This document shows, one piece after another, positions 14,101 through 26,922 of a stretch of DNA of 62,000 nt (the stretch's first letter is position 1; every line of letters starts with the position of its first letter). The translations under genes were made by a program, and so were the position numbers. Source of the DNA: Lingula anatina. Taxonomy: Eukaryota > Brachiopoda > Lingulata > Lingulida > Lingulidae. The notes below the pieces were generated by a model. It did not search any database, was not told the origin of the DNA, and worked only from the letters and a program-made list of their open reading frames with translations. The DNA is taken from contig NW_019774847.1 of assembly GCF_001039355.2 (NCBI RefSeq), positions 126,854-188,853 on the forward strand, in the 5' to 3' direction.

Positions 14101-16066
14101 TGGGACAACACTTTGATTTTATGGAACATAGCTGAGGGACATGGAGTCCACTCTTTGATGGGGCACACTGAAGGTTTGTCAATAAAAACATGAACTTTAT
14201 ACAGTCACTAAAACAGTCTGATGACCATCTAATTTATTCTTTCAATAATTCTTCCCCCAAAGAAATTCTCTTGACAGTTTTGACAGCCCCCCTTTTCAAT
14301 CAAGGTCTCTGTGGTGGGTATATGTTTGTAAAGAATGGTATTTCCTTTTTTAGTTGTGAATTGCTGTCAGTTTGATGACCAAAAAATCATCAGTGGAAGT
14401 GCTGACAGTACTTTGAAAATATGGCAGACAAAGACTGGAGAGTGTGTGCGGACTTTAGAGGGACACACAGGGGAAGTGGTAGGTGGCACAAAAAGTGTAA
14501 TGTACTTCTTTTTGAAAGCCTTGCATTAAGTTTGAAAAGTAGACAGATGATTTTATGTGTCAGCATTTATGTTGCTATTGCATGTTATGTTTTTTCATTC
14601 TCCATGTTTCAGTACTGCTTGGTGTATAACAATGCTGTGATTGCATCAGGTTCTTCTGATAGCACAGTCAGGATATGGTCCCATGCAGGTGAGAGAGTCA
14701 GGAAATGTGGTAGTTGAGATGTGTCAGGTGTGATGGATGTGAAAGGCACACAATGAGCAAAAAACTTTTATTAAGACAAATTTAATTTTGATAATCTGAC
14801 CCTGGTGAATTTTGCCCATTACAGTAAAAATGAGAAAATTAGAAATTGAAAACAGAATCATGTTAATTTTCTCAGTGGTTTTGGATGGGGTTCACTAGGG
14901 TTATAAAGGGATATTGCTGAACTAAGAATTCACAACTAACATTATATATTAAAACATTGTCTGTCTTCGTATGAAATTACATTTTTATTAGCCTAGTAGG
15001 AATCAATTGTGTGAATTTTACACTTTGAGGGCCATGGGATAAATAAATTTTATATTGAGGTTTTTACCCTCAATAAAAACTATATATTAATTAATTAATT
15101 TATTTATTTATTTCATGATTCTAAGATTTAACTATAAAAATCTAGGATGACAGCATTGACAGGTTTGTCCTCAGACTTATGTGGTCCTAACATCTCACTT
15201 TTGCCAATTTTGCCATAGTCACAGTTTTCTTATATAATTAAAAAAAGCTAGAAGTGGTACATATGCATTGCAGATATTGATCTTAATTGTTTTGACAGAT
15301 AATGCACTGTCTGTAAACTTAAACCATCTGTATTCTAATTTGGATGTGACTTTGCAATCTGTCAGTGTTCTTTTTCTTGGCATGCTGGTCCAAGAGAGAA
15401 AATGAGTTGTGACAAGTCACATAAAAAATCATATCAGTGACTATAATGTACATTATTTGCAGGAGAATTGATGTATACTTTGAGAGAACATCTTGGAGTG
15501 GTGAGGTGCTTGCATATTGATGAACATAAGCTGGTTAGTGGTGGGGACCAGAAGAAGATTGTCATATGGAATTATAGGGTATGTGTCTTTCATTCATCCT
15601 TCCCTCAGTACGTGTGTGTATGCATTCATGTGTTTGCATGCATGTTTGATGTGTGCGTATGCATGTGTGTGTGCATGCGTGTGTGTGAGTGTGTGTCCTT
15701 GCTCTAGTGATTTTTGTTTTGAAACAATATGGTTTGAATTGTAGTCTTAGTTCTTACATTGTGATATTCCTTAAAAGACAACACCAACATTGTATGACAT
15801 TGTTTCCTGTCTTTCAACATGTACTTTCTACATGTTTTTAGCATACATTTTTAAGTCTTGTATCAATTTTTGGTTGCCACTATTTTTTTTTAATGTATCT
15901 TATGATGCATCCAATGAAGTCTGAATTTAAATTTCAGATGGGTAGAAAGTATAATGTTGTCCATAGGCAGCCCACAAGACTCCATCTGATGCAGGTCACT
16001 GAAACCAAACTAATCACTGCCTCACCAGAAAAACCTGGGACCATCACTGTGCTGTGTTACTGGTGA
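11115..16066 (+). CDS. F-box/WD40-repeat protein, probable SCF ubiquitin-ligase receptor, complete
   Basis: Eleven exons: 11115-11248, 11642-11766, 11998-12150, 12697-12815, 13058-13209, 13371-13443, 14062-14173, 14354-14478, 14613-14688, 15463-15578, 15938-16066. They join in frame to 437 aa. The ATG at 11115 follows an in-frame stop and starts [20 protein letters not shown], an F-box that would bind Skp1. A linker ([18 protein letters not shown]) leads into seven WD40 repeats, each with GH about 25-30 residues before a WD-like dipeptide: [92 protein letters not shown] final strand (LITASPEKP...VLCYW) probably closes the propeller. This is the FBXW-type architecture of substrate receptors for SCF ligases. 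I cannot assign it to a named FBXW orthologue; the N-terminus is much shorter than in FBXW7. Confidence 0.92.
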
Positions 16067-17577
16067 TCTTGAAACATATGAATATGCCAAGCCACTGATG
16101 GCTTCTAAATATTTTTGCCAATTTGATATCAGTGTGTCTGAAGAAAAAAAATCATCACTGGAGCTCAAAATTGTTCATTTGGCCAAATAGAGATTATATT
16201 TGTACTGTAGTGAGTCCAGAAATTGCATTGCTTAAAGTAATTTGTTTTTACTTGCCACATAGATAAACAGGTCTCACTGGATCCTTTTTTATTTTGTAAA
16301 TACTGATGTCATCATAATTTGTTACTGTTTCTACAGTCAAAGGTGGTTTGCATGTGACATCATGCACAGTGACTTGACCATGCTGGTACCCAAAAAGGTC
16401 CCTGGTGTCAAAAAGTAACAAACAATGGTACCCCATGAGAAATGCCGAGTTGAATTTCATACCACTTGTATGCTGGACTCATTACATAAAACACTTCAGC
16501 AAACCTTTAGTTTTAAGGTCTTACCAGCCCATGGCACCTGCATGTGAACTCTGCACCAGGTTCCAGAAAAGCAAAATCATTTCACAACTCATATGAATTC
16601 TAAAAAGGTGATATTATTGGCTAAAATCCAAGTGTTCACTACACTACTGCTGTGAACTGTGCAACTGGTCATCTTCTGCCGAGTCTGGCCAGTTTGAATG
16701 GAAGAAACACACAAACTGACTGTATAACAATTGTCAATGTACCTACAAAGTGTCTTTATAATTTTATAGTCATATATATCTATAATGATAATGCCAAGGT
16801 CACCAAATTTGACTGAATGTGAAAATGTTTTATTTTTTAAACAAATAATGTGATATTTTTGTAGACAAACTTAACAGAACAAAATGTGCCATGTCAGTGG
16901 GCTTCCAACAACATTCTGCTAAGTGTACAGTAGCTGATGCTATATATACAAATGATTTTTTTTACCCATCAAGCACCTGTTGCCACATTTCACATAAAAG
17001 AAAAAAGGATTTCACAAAATGTGTGATTTATTGGCATATTTGTTAATTCACGTAATCTCTGTTAGTAAATGCAGTCAGACATAAAAAAAACTTGGGTAGC
17101 CAACACTGTGTTCCTTTAAATTTGGAAACGGATGTAAGTTGGTAATTTGAATGTGACACTTGTAAAAAAAAAGATATTATAAGTTTGATTGTTCTCAAAC
17201 AGGTACATACATGTTGAAGCACTTGGTCTCCCTGCATGCACTGTATTTGTAATATTAAAAGCTATCATTTCCATTTTTATTGAAATATCTTTACTAGTTA
17301 AAATTATCGCATAATGTTTTTTTTTTTATTTATTAGCCCAAGCACCCAAACACCCAAACACCGTGTATGTACTCACTGGAAGTCACTGCCAAGTATTTCT
17401 GATTTTAGCTGTTACTCTAACCTAGGCAAATTTTAATACTTACTGGTAGACTCTGATATCATATAATGTTTTATAACTAACTCATATTTTGATGATTATC
17501 GGAGACCCCCAAATCTGCAATATGATATTTTAACCCACTCTGCATGGCAGAGAATAACACAAACCTTGAACCCATCA

Positions 17578-17581
<4 letters not shown>
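16067..17581. other. 3' flank of the F-box/WD40 gene, no further gene seen
   Basis: This stretch is probably 3' UTR followed by intergenic DNA. ATTAAA-like poly(A) signals occur (for example near 17254), but the transcript end cannot be fixed. The small open frames here are not protein-like. Confidence 0.4.

Positions 17582-17663
<82 letters not shown>
17582..17663. repeat. (AT)n microsatellite
   Basis: About 80 bases of uninterrupted AT dinucleotide. Translations through it give only alternating Ile-Tyr and are artefacts. Confidence 0.97.
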
Positions 17664-17664
<1 letters not shown>

Positions 17665-20600
17665 CGGAACTTGGGGGCATTTCTAGGTTGAAAACAGACG
17701 TCTGTGGCACTGGGAAACGCACCCCTGTACACAGTGCTGGGTAATCTGAAAAATCAAAACTGAATGTCAATATTTGTGGTATTTTCTGATGAGAGGAGAT
17801 TGTGGGAACTGCCACTACAAAAATTCTTGCTGACTTGATATGAAGTGTTTTTTAAAGATAAATGGAAAGGTGTTGTACGGGGAAGTATTTTCAGAATAAA
17901 AGAGGAAGATTACGTGTGTTGGATTTATTTTCCCCAAAACGTTCATTTTTGCATAGTAACATTTTCTGAATTTTCGCATGGCTTTTATTTCTTCGTTTCC
18001 TTCTTTTGCATATTCCATATTTCTCAAATTTTCCCTTTGCTATAATTTTATATTCCCAGATAATATTTTCTTTCAATATTACGAACTATTACATAGTAAT
18101 TATATTATATAATAATATACCCTTTCAGTATTACTAACTATTATACAGTAATTATATTTAATTCCTTCTTTTCCTCTTATGGCAACAAGCAGATAACATG
18201 GCATGTAATTCTGTTTCCTTGTAGTTTCTCTGTGATTAACATGTTATTTTCTGTGACATGTGGTACCCAGTGGACTCACCACACGCGGTCGCCAAGCTGC
18301 TTGTGGAACGTCCATTAATACCTGCTAAGAACGCTTCAGATGGAACGCTTTGGCATGTTTCTGCTGATGTTGGAAACCATTAATATATCTGCCATGTCCG
18401 CGGTAGCCTGCGAACACACACTATTCATTCTTGACGTTTGTTTTGTAGATTAGCTGGGAAAATTGAGTATTAAAACAGAAATTACTGATGTTTTTATTGG
18501 TAAAACGTTTAAACTGTAGTTAAATGCGACGTGACTGGTAACCTTTCAAATTACTCTACCAATAACGCGATAATTATATTATTTAACTGTAATTCTACCA
18601 ATCATTTCATCATCTTATTTGTTCAGTTTTCACCATATCGCCATTGTTTTTGTTTTGTTCTTATATACCCCTAAAATACAGCTGTCAATCACCTAGCGTT
18701 TTAATTAATCTGACAAATTGTTTGCCACAAAACCAACAGTACAGGTGAATCCGGGGAAACGTACGCATTCCATCTGTCAGGTCGATGTGATAGACAGCCG
18801 CAAGCATAGCTAGAAAACAGGTTGAATAGTTACCCTTTGAGTCTGGTTAGACATGTTATTTCAGATTAGAGCTAATCGCTGTGGTGAGTATTACACATTT
18901 ATTGCCGCGGAACAACTTGATATTACTGACGGTTGTGAAAATCAGACACTTGTGTTTTTGCACACTTTTTAATTAAACGGCTGGTGTTAAAACCATGTGT
19001 GAGAAACTCATTACTCTTAATAATACTCGTATATTGGTTAAGTTGTTTTCTTCCTTAGATATACTTTGTAGGTTATTGTCTGAAAAGTGCGTTGTTCTAC
19101 CGTCGTCTGTAAGTAACGCACTATAGTAAGAGTAAGAACACTAGAGGAACATTTTGTAGTCAGCCACTTCATCCAGTTTTTAAGAGGATTAAACTTGATG
19201 ATTTAAAGGCCTACAATATACCGGGTACCACACGAAGAAGTTGCCACTGGGATAATGAACAATGTACAAACTCGCAAACAGCGCAGTCAAGGGCTGTTAA
19301 ATATTGGCATAGGTCTGGAACGAACAAAAGTGTCAGATACTAGAGTACATGGCTGTGATCAGATTGAATTGGCATTGATTTGCATCCGAGTAGACCTGAA
19401 GTGACTGGTGTATGCTAGAAAAAGTTTTCTTTTTCTTTGCCAACTTACATCTCGAACCCTTAGTCATACATGCATTTTGTTTGGACGGCTCAAAGTACGG
19501 AATTATCTGCGTGCTTTGTGGGCAAAATCATTTGCGTGGGCCTGCAAGAAAAAAAGGGGGGCTACCACGAGACCTATTCGCCTCAAATAAAAATATGTGA
19601 AAATGTAAGTGATTTTGGTTAATAATGTGAAACTTCTTCCTCAGCCAAGTTTATAGCAATGGCAAAAAGAATCGCGCGATGATTTTAATGCTAGCAGTGC
19701 GACTCTTCATTAAAACATTGCGGTGTTATTAATGAACTGCCATCTTTATTAATATATGAAGTGTTGGGGAACGACCAATTTAAAAGCTACCCAATTTCGC
19801 TCTCTTAAATAATAACCACATTTTAAATCACAAATCACACACCCTTCTTAAAACACCTAACCCAATATGAATATAGAAATAAAAATGAGATTGCGATCAA
19901 AGTAAAATTTATAATAGCATGTGGGAGATGCCAGCTTATGTGACCCGAGAGAAGACGACATAAATCACCAAGTTGGCACGACAGTCGAGGTACGTTGTAC
20001 CGTCTTTTCCTTTCCCTAGTTACCTCCCTAGTTCCTTCTTCCAAATCTTTGATTTATGTTGTGTCACAAACGTTCCCTAAACTTTTATAACTTGTATCGA
20101 GAGACACCTGTAAAGTGTTAAATTGAATATCTGAATATTTTATCAGACAGGATACAGTTCATTTGCATTTTGTTGGGTATATCTGACTACTAGCGGTTAT
20201 TCCTGTATCAATTGAAGGCTCAATAGGGTGTCCAAAATGTGGTGCTGCTACTTTAAGTACACTTCTTTTTTTATCCAGAAGATGGATGGTGATCGTGTCC
20301 TTCATGCATAATAACGCCACGCACATGAAGATTTTCAGAGATTTTCACATATTTTAATGAATAGGTACATGACTCATGTTTTAATTGTTTTACTAATTTG
20401 GATTCATACTTCTTATTAACTAACGCAAATATTTAACTATGTATCCTGCTTATTCAAATTGATGAAAGAGGTAGACGGTGTTATTATTAACTCATTTATT
20501 TTGTTAGATAATTTAAGATCGTATTTTCGTTTCCAAGAAAATAAAACACGGGCATGCATATTTCACGTGTATGAGGAAAACACCCACCATGTTAATAAAT

Positions 20601-20916
20601 GACGCTATAAATTCTTACGAAATATAGATGTTTCTATGAAAAACAGAAAGCTGGTCAAATATTATTGCAACTAAGTGCTGCATGAACAGTTTCGTGTCGT
20701 GTGTTGTGGCATCGAAAGTGTTCTCGATTAATTTAATCTGTGACGATATAAGGGGAAAATTTTTAATCAATATTGTTTTCAGTGAGTGTACAATAAAACG
20801 GTGCTGGTGCTTGCATTTATACTTAATGCTAAAAAAGAGTGTGGTGGCATTTTTTCACCAATTTTTATAAACGAAATTTGAATAATTTCAAACGGTATTT
20901 TTCTCTTCTTCCTTAA

Positions 20917-20964
<48 letters not shown>

Positions 20965-22980
20965 TGCCCTTGAGTGCGTGATCGTCTATAATTAGACTTT
21001 TTAACCTTTCCTGCACATGTCAATCTTCAAGTGCTGGGGGAACCGACATGATTTTAATGAGTCCCTTGGCAATCACGTGGGTTCGGATTTCAATTAGTGG
21101 CATGCTGCGAGCGCTGCCGTATTCCAGCAAATCATTAGTCAGTATTTATGGCCACTGTGAGCACCTGGTAACCTAGAGTAATGCTTACTCTATCATTATC
21201 GACTCTTAAATCAATGTGGAGACAATATGAAGAATGCCATGAGCACGCGACACGAAAGACAACTAATATTTTAAAAGAGGGAACTATGTGGTATTATAAA
21301 GGCCGTCGGTTTCATGTAGTGAAAAATGTTAAGTAATGACTTCTACTGAACCACTTTTTGAAGTCGAAGTTTCTTTAGGAAAAAGACTACATGTAAGAAA
21401 ACACGGGGATTTAAAGAGAAGCGTAATTTTTGCTGTCTGACAAGGTATTTGTTTTGTCTAGGTATGTATGGGGTCAAGTCAGGTCAAGGAGAATTGCACT
21501 TTAATTTGCATTTTTTTTTTTAAATCGTCGAACAAAATTATAAATTTCCGAATATTTCATTAAGTGACTTGACAACCCAATGTACGTGTCGGATGACTGT
21601 AAATTCCCGTTCAAGTTCACACCCCAAGACATCGTCTATGTTTACTTACCCTCCACTGCCAAGTCTTAACTCCCCGGGTCTCTATTTCCATTTCAAACTT
21701 GAAATTCAATCGCTGTCTAGCGCAGACCATTAGCAAGGCAAACTTGCGTTGCCTGACATTTAGCTGTTCAAACTAAGTCATCGTTTGTTTTGAAAGAGAA
21801 GGTCGGATAATGTTAGAGCCTCTTTTCTGATTTTTTTTCTTTGATATATCAAGTACATTTTCGATAATGATGAATGTGCTGATATAGATTTTGAAAGTAG
21901 AATTGGTGACGCACGCAGCTATACGAGGAGAGAAGTGTGTGTTTTAAAACATGATTCTCCTTGAAGTTTTGACAGTGATTTTTTGCTGATATTCATACTT
22001 ATACAAATAACCATTATATTTGTTAAACCACTGCATCTTTATACCTTAGAACTGAAAAAAATAGATACAAGGTGGTACATACACGGTACTCTTTTTATGT
22101 GGACACAATACATTTTTTAAAACTCTAAATAACGAGTCTTCGGGTTATCTAAATTTCTGTGCACAAATTTGACCTGGGATTCCAACTCGTTACGGCTTTG
22201 TGAGACTACGACAGCCCAGGTATGTAGCATCTGCCACACATTCCAATTAATAGGTAATCAGTGTTAAGGGTGCCCACCCTAAGTATTGGGCTTCTATTGT
22301 TGGCAGATCCTGAAGCATGAAATAGCACCTGTCAACAGAGAGGCTTCACGCTGCCTCATATTCATGGTCACGTCAACTTCAGGTGATTAGAAGCACATCG
22401 GTACTCACACCCTTACCGAGCTATTTCAACAGCCAACCACAGAAAAAGAAGTCTTAGTCAGAACTTTAAAATTGCTGTTTTTCAGCGCTCCTAAGCTGGG
22501 TTAATCCGACAGACTGAAAGCCGAGATGCTGAATTAGTCGGGCCTAGTTTGCTTTCCTTCCAATCCTTTTCACTCTGATGGCAAATGGAGTGAAATGAGT
22601 CCGGGCCCCCTATTGTTCACCGAATCCTCGCCCCTTTCATATGAAAGAAAAGAAATTCAATGCACACCGCAGTCGACGTGCAAATAGCCGTGTAAATAAA
22701 TTGTTAATGGAGTGTTGGACCACCCCGCTCATTACTACACGGGATTTTTTTTGTTGAGATAAGATGATTGACATGTCAATTAAATGGTAATTAATTGGTG
22801 ACTGGCGAATGCGGTTGCTGTTTTAAGTCACGTGTTTTTGCAGTAAGTAATATGCAGCTCATAGCAAACCTGGGTTTCTCTTTCAGTATGCTTCCCGGCG
22901 GGGGAAAGCGTCGTGAGACCATGGATCGAAGGAGCTTAGGATAATTCCCTCTAATTCATTCGTTTACCTGACAGAACAAG
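17664..22980. other. Intergenic and upstream region of PKDCC
   Basis: I found no convincing coding exon on either strand. The final few hundred bases before 22981 are richer in C, G and CpG and presumably contain the promoter and 5' UTR of the kinase gene. Confidence 0.45.
20920..20960. repeat. (CT)n microsatellite
   Basis: About twenty uninterrupted CT units. Confidence 0.95.
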
Positions 22981-25900
22981 ATGGCGTGGAAAAAGAGAAG
23001 ACGCTATCCAACGTCGCTCCTTATTTCCACGACTTTAACTATCATTTTCATGGCTAGCAACATAGCGTTCATCCACTATGGATTAACAGACGAGTCCCAA
23101 GGGAACGAGGAATTAAGAGACGTGTTTTTACAAGATAGAGACGAGATAAAGGGACTCGGGGTTCAAGGAGAATCAGTCCTTTTCAGTGCCAATAGTGTTA
23201 GTGATCCTCATCTGAGAAAGTTGATGGAGGACACGCGTGCTAGCTCAGAGGACTTCAATAAAGGAGATGCTTTAGACCTTTCTTATCACAGTTTTTTATC
23301 CACACACAGAGGTCTGAGTTGTGATGATGTCAGGAACTTTACTGATAAGGAATACGTTGCATCGGGCTGGACTAAAGCTGTCTACAAAGTAAAACATAAA
23401 GGCCAGGAGATGGCTTTAAAAACAGTGGACGTTACAGGGCGTGACGTGACCACTTGCTTAAAAAACAGCGGCAGGACGCTAGCATTCTGTTATGCAAAGG
23501 CAGCTCGGAAAATATTAAAAGAAATTGTTTTATTACAGGGCTTAAACCACAAGAATGTAGTTAAGGTGGGTAAATGCATTATGTCGTTTGGGTTTTCGCT
23601 CTCTCTCTTTCTCTCTCTCTCTCTCTCGGACCTTCTTCAGTTTAACCTTCGACTTTTGCCGCATCCGTCCATTACCTGTATATATTTACTTAGTGTATTT
23701 ACCTATGCTGATTTAAGCGTTTGTTTGTTTTAGACGATTCCACCGGGGTTTTCTCTATAACTTTCTTGTGTGTTCTCATTGTGTGGTTAATATTGGTATT
23801 TTCATACAGCCCTATTTTATTTCAATCTATTTACCTGCCCTTTCAAACGCCAGCCTTGTGTATTGACCCTGTGTATTAAATCATTACTCCTGCGCTATTA
23901 ATTTCACTTCGGTGGAGTTAATTCAGCCCTAGAAATAGATCTTCTTGGCGGAAGAAATGAGAGAGGCGGAGAAATTTTCTGTTAATTCCCTATTTTCCGT
24001 ATTGTCATAATTCAGACTGACAACACTGAAGATTCATTTTAGTGAATAGTGTGTGTGCATATGTGTATGTGGAAAGAGAAGGGCAGGGTGGGTAAAAGTA
24101 CCTAATATTAGTTACCATCTGATATAGTATTTCTGTCCCTTTTTGTAAAGGCTTAAGTCACGATCTGTCATTCATATCAATCTATTAGTTATTTTAATTT
24201 GTTAAACAATAATAGTTTCAAATTATTTTTATAAAACAATCGGACTAATTTCATTTCCCCTATAAAACTTGTTGGAAGAACAATATGGTTGTTTGTCCTT
24301 TATCTTTTTATATACGTTTCACATAACGCTGTAATGGTCTTCTCCTCTGCGTTTTAACATTGTCACCATCCTGTCAATAACACGACTCTCTGGCAATTAG
24401 TCGAGTTCCTAGCCAAAGAAATTAAAAAAATATTTGAAAATACCGGTGGCATTCTGTAATTGCTAGCACGTAAGCTTACCACGTTGGCATGGCCTCAAAG
24501 ACACTAAATGGAAGACTTAATGGAATTTTCCGATTGAGCGTCCCTGAATCTATCACTGGAATTGGATTTGGGGCAGAAGTCATTACTGTTCTATTACAAG
24601 GAAATTTGGTAAAATTGAATCAAGCACGAGAAAAGAGGGATGAATTGTATTTGCTTGTTTGTTAAAATATTAGTTGTGGTTGAACTGAATCGACAAAGTT
24701 GTTATCACAAATAAGACCTAAAGTTGAAAATTATCACCTATTACGTTTATATTAATTTTCAGCGGGTGGAATTGTGAACAGCAAGATACAACTGTAATAG
24801 CTATTGTTATTCCAATGTAATTAGAAGTTAGTCACATGAGCAAAAGCTTTGTGCTTTCAAGCTTGCATTATATTTCTTACAAGCTTCCTAATATTTCAAT
24901 CGATCACTGGCTTGTTTCATAATTACAAGTCGTCTCACATCATGTAAATTTGCTCACTGATTTCTTAAAGAAGGGTGGTATGTCAATTTATGAACGCATT
25001 TATCATGACACGTGCCACTGGAAAGTGGCTTTAAATACAATTTACATCCTCGATGATATGTCAGTTATGGCAACAGAGGAGGATTGATTTGGTGTATGTT
25101 TTCCAATTAAAAAGCCACTGGCGTACACAAGCACCAACTCAATAGACGTTCACAGTTCAAACATTGTGGTATTTTAACTGTGAAAACTGCCAACGTCAAA
25201 CAAAAACGATTAAATATACAGACTGCCTAGCATCTTGTCGAAAGACGTGTAGGAAACAGTAAACTAGTTTACTGCAGAGTGATTTTTGTTTAGAGCTTTT
25301 AGAATGACGACTGCAAACACTTGAAATTCAAATGTTTCCTTGCCTCTGTCATTTAGGCTACAGGATTGACGGAGAGAGGATATAAACATTGAATATAAAA
25401 TCTCAAATTTCTTTACATGCAGTGGATCGTTCTGTCGCTGGCGAATCCAAGATTTTTGCAAATTTAAGGCAATAAAGCGATACTTAGAAAGTTATACCAA
25501 AATTTATGTAGAACACAGGGATGGGAAATGTTCTTGCTTTGTCTCGTTTTTGCTTTTGCTGGATATGATGTCCGCCCTCTCCCGATCTGTCTTTGGTTGT
25601 ACCCAGTACCCGTATGTCTAAGACCACATTTCCAGAGATTAGATCGATCTACTTTAGATCGACCTAACTCCCTGGGGGTTCACGCTAAATAGCTGTAAGC
25701 CGAGCGGACACGAAAGTTAATTACCCCCTTACAGCTTGTAGTAGGCGGGACGGACATTTAAGCCGGATTATCTGACAGTAATCTAGTGAGACTCCCCGCG
25801 GGGATAGATCGATCTAAAAGCTCTGGGAATACAGCCTAAAATACAAATGGTGCACGTGCGTATTATGGAGAGCTACTAACATATCAGCACTGACTATAAT

Positions 25901-26874
25901 TTCTGTAACGTTGCATATGCATCATTTTTTTACTATTTTGGACGTTCACTTCTCGCTGGAAGATATGGCAGATGTGTGCCAGAATTGATTATCGTTTAAA
26001 CGTAATGTTTTGAAAGTGTTTATCTCTCTCTGTTAGTACCTGTTGGTATGAAAGATAACTGAAGGACAAACATGCCATGTTTTCACACCTCTTTATCCTG
26101 AAGTGTTTCTTGTAGCTTAGTTGTGAAGTTCCATTTATAAGTGTAAATGAGAGATATCGCAATATTGACGATGTTTTGTATGAGTGTAAATGAGAGATAT
26201 CGAAATACTGACGATATTATTTGCGCCTTGATGTGACGGTAATTTGTGTCTCTCTATCTCTCTCACACACATATAATGGATATTTATTATACCTTATATA
26301 CCATACACCTTAATGTGTATTTAGGGGGAAACTCAGCAATTTGAAAGAAGATGCTTTCTTTTTTCTGAAAAAGAGGACCTATTTACTGCGTAGTGTATTC
26401 ATAGATCAAATTTTGGCTTCGATTCTTTCGAGTCCCCCCCCTTCCCTCCCACATACTTACGGACCTGAAATTTGACGCATAATTTTTTCTTGATATGTAA
26501 AAAAAGACATTCTTTCTCTCCTGTCCTCTGGGCACTGGGTATGAATGAAGGAGAGTGCATGATGAGCATGCTGTGTTTCCCACAATATTTTTCTTTCTGT
26601 CTCGCGCTCAATATTTTCTCAGGTGATGTTTACGTCAGCTGCGCGCCAGTGATTGGCAAACATGGGCCAATTAGTGACCTAATGCTGAGCCTTCTTTTTC
26701 TGTACATCTCCGACAGTTCTTTTTTTCACGAAATCATTTACAGCTAGAAAAAGTAAATTGCAATTATCTGTCTGTATTAGAGCAACCCAAACTGAAAAGT
26801 CAATCATGAAATAAATCCATTTATTTGACTGGTCATATTGAAAATGCACAATTACGGCATTATGGTATCCCGCA

Positions 26875-26922
<48 letters not shown>

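Noticed and set aside
17477-17815. Open frames through the (AT)n repeat on both strands
   Set aside because: They encode only alternating Ile-Tyr from a microsatellite; the flanks have no protein-like composition.
26876-26922. Regular short repeats considered as a CRISPR-like array
   Set aside because: It is a trinucleotide microsatellite in a eukaryotic intron; there are no spacers.
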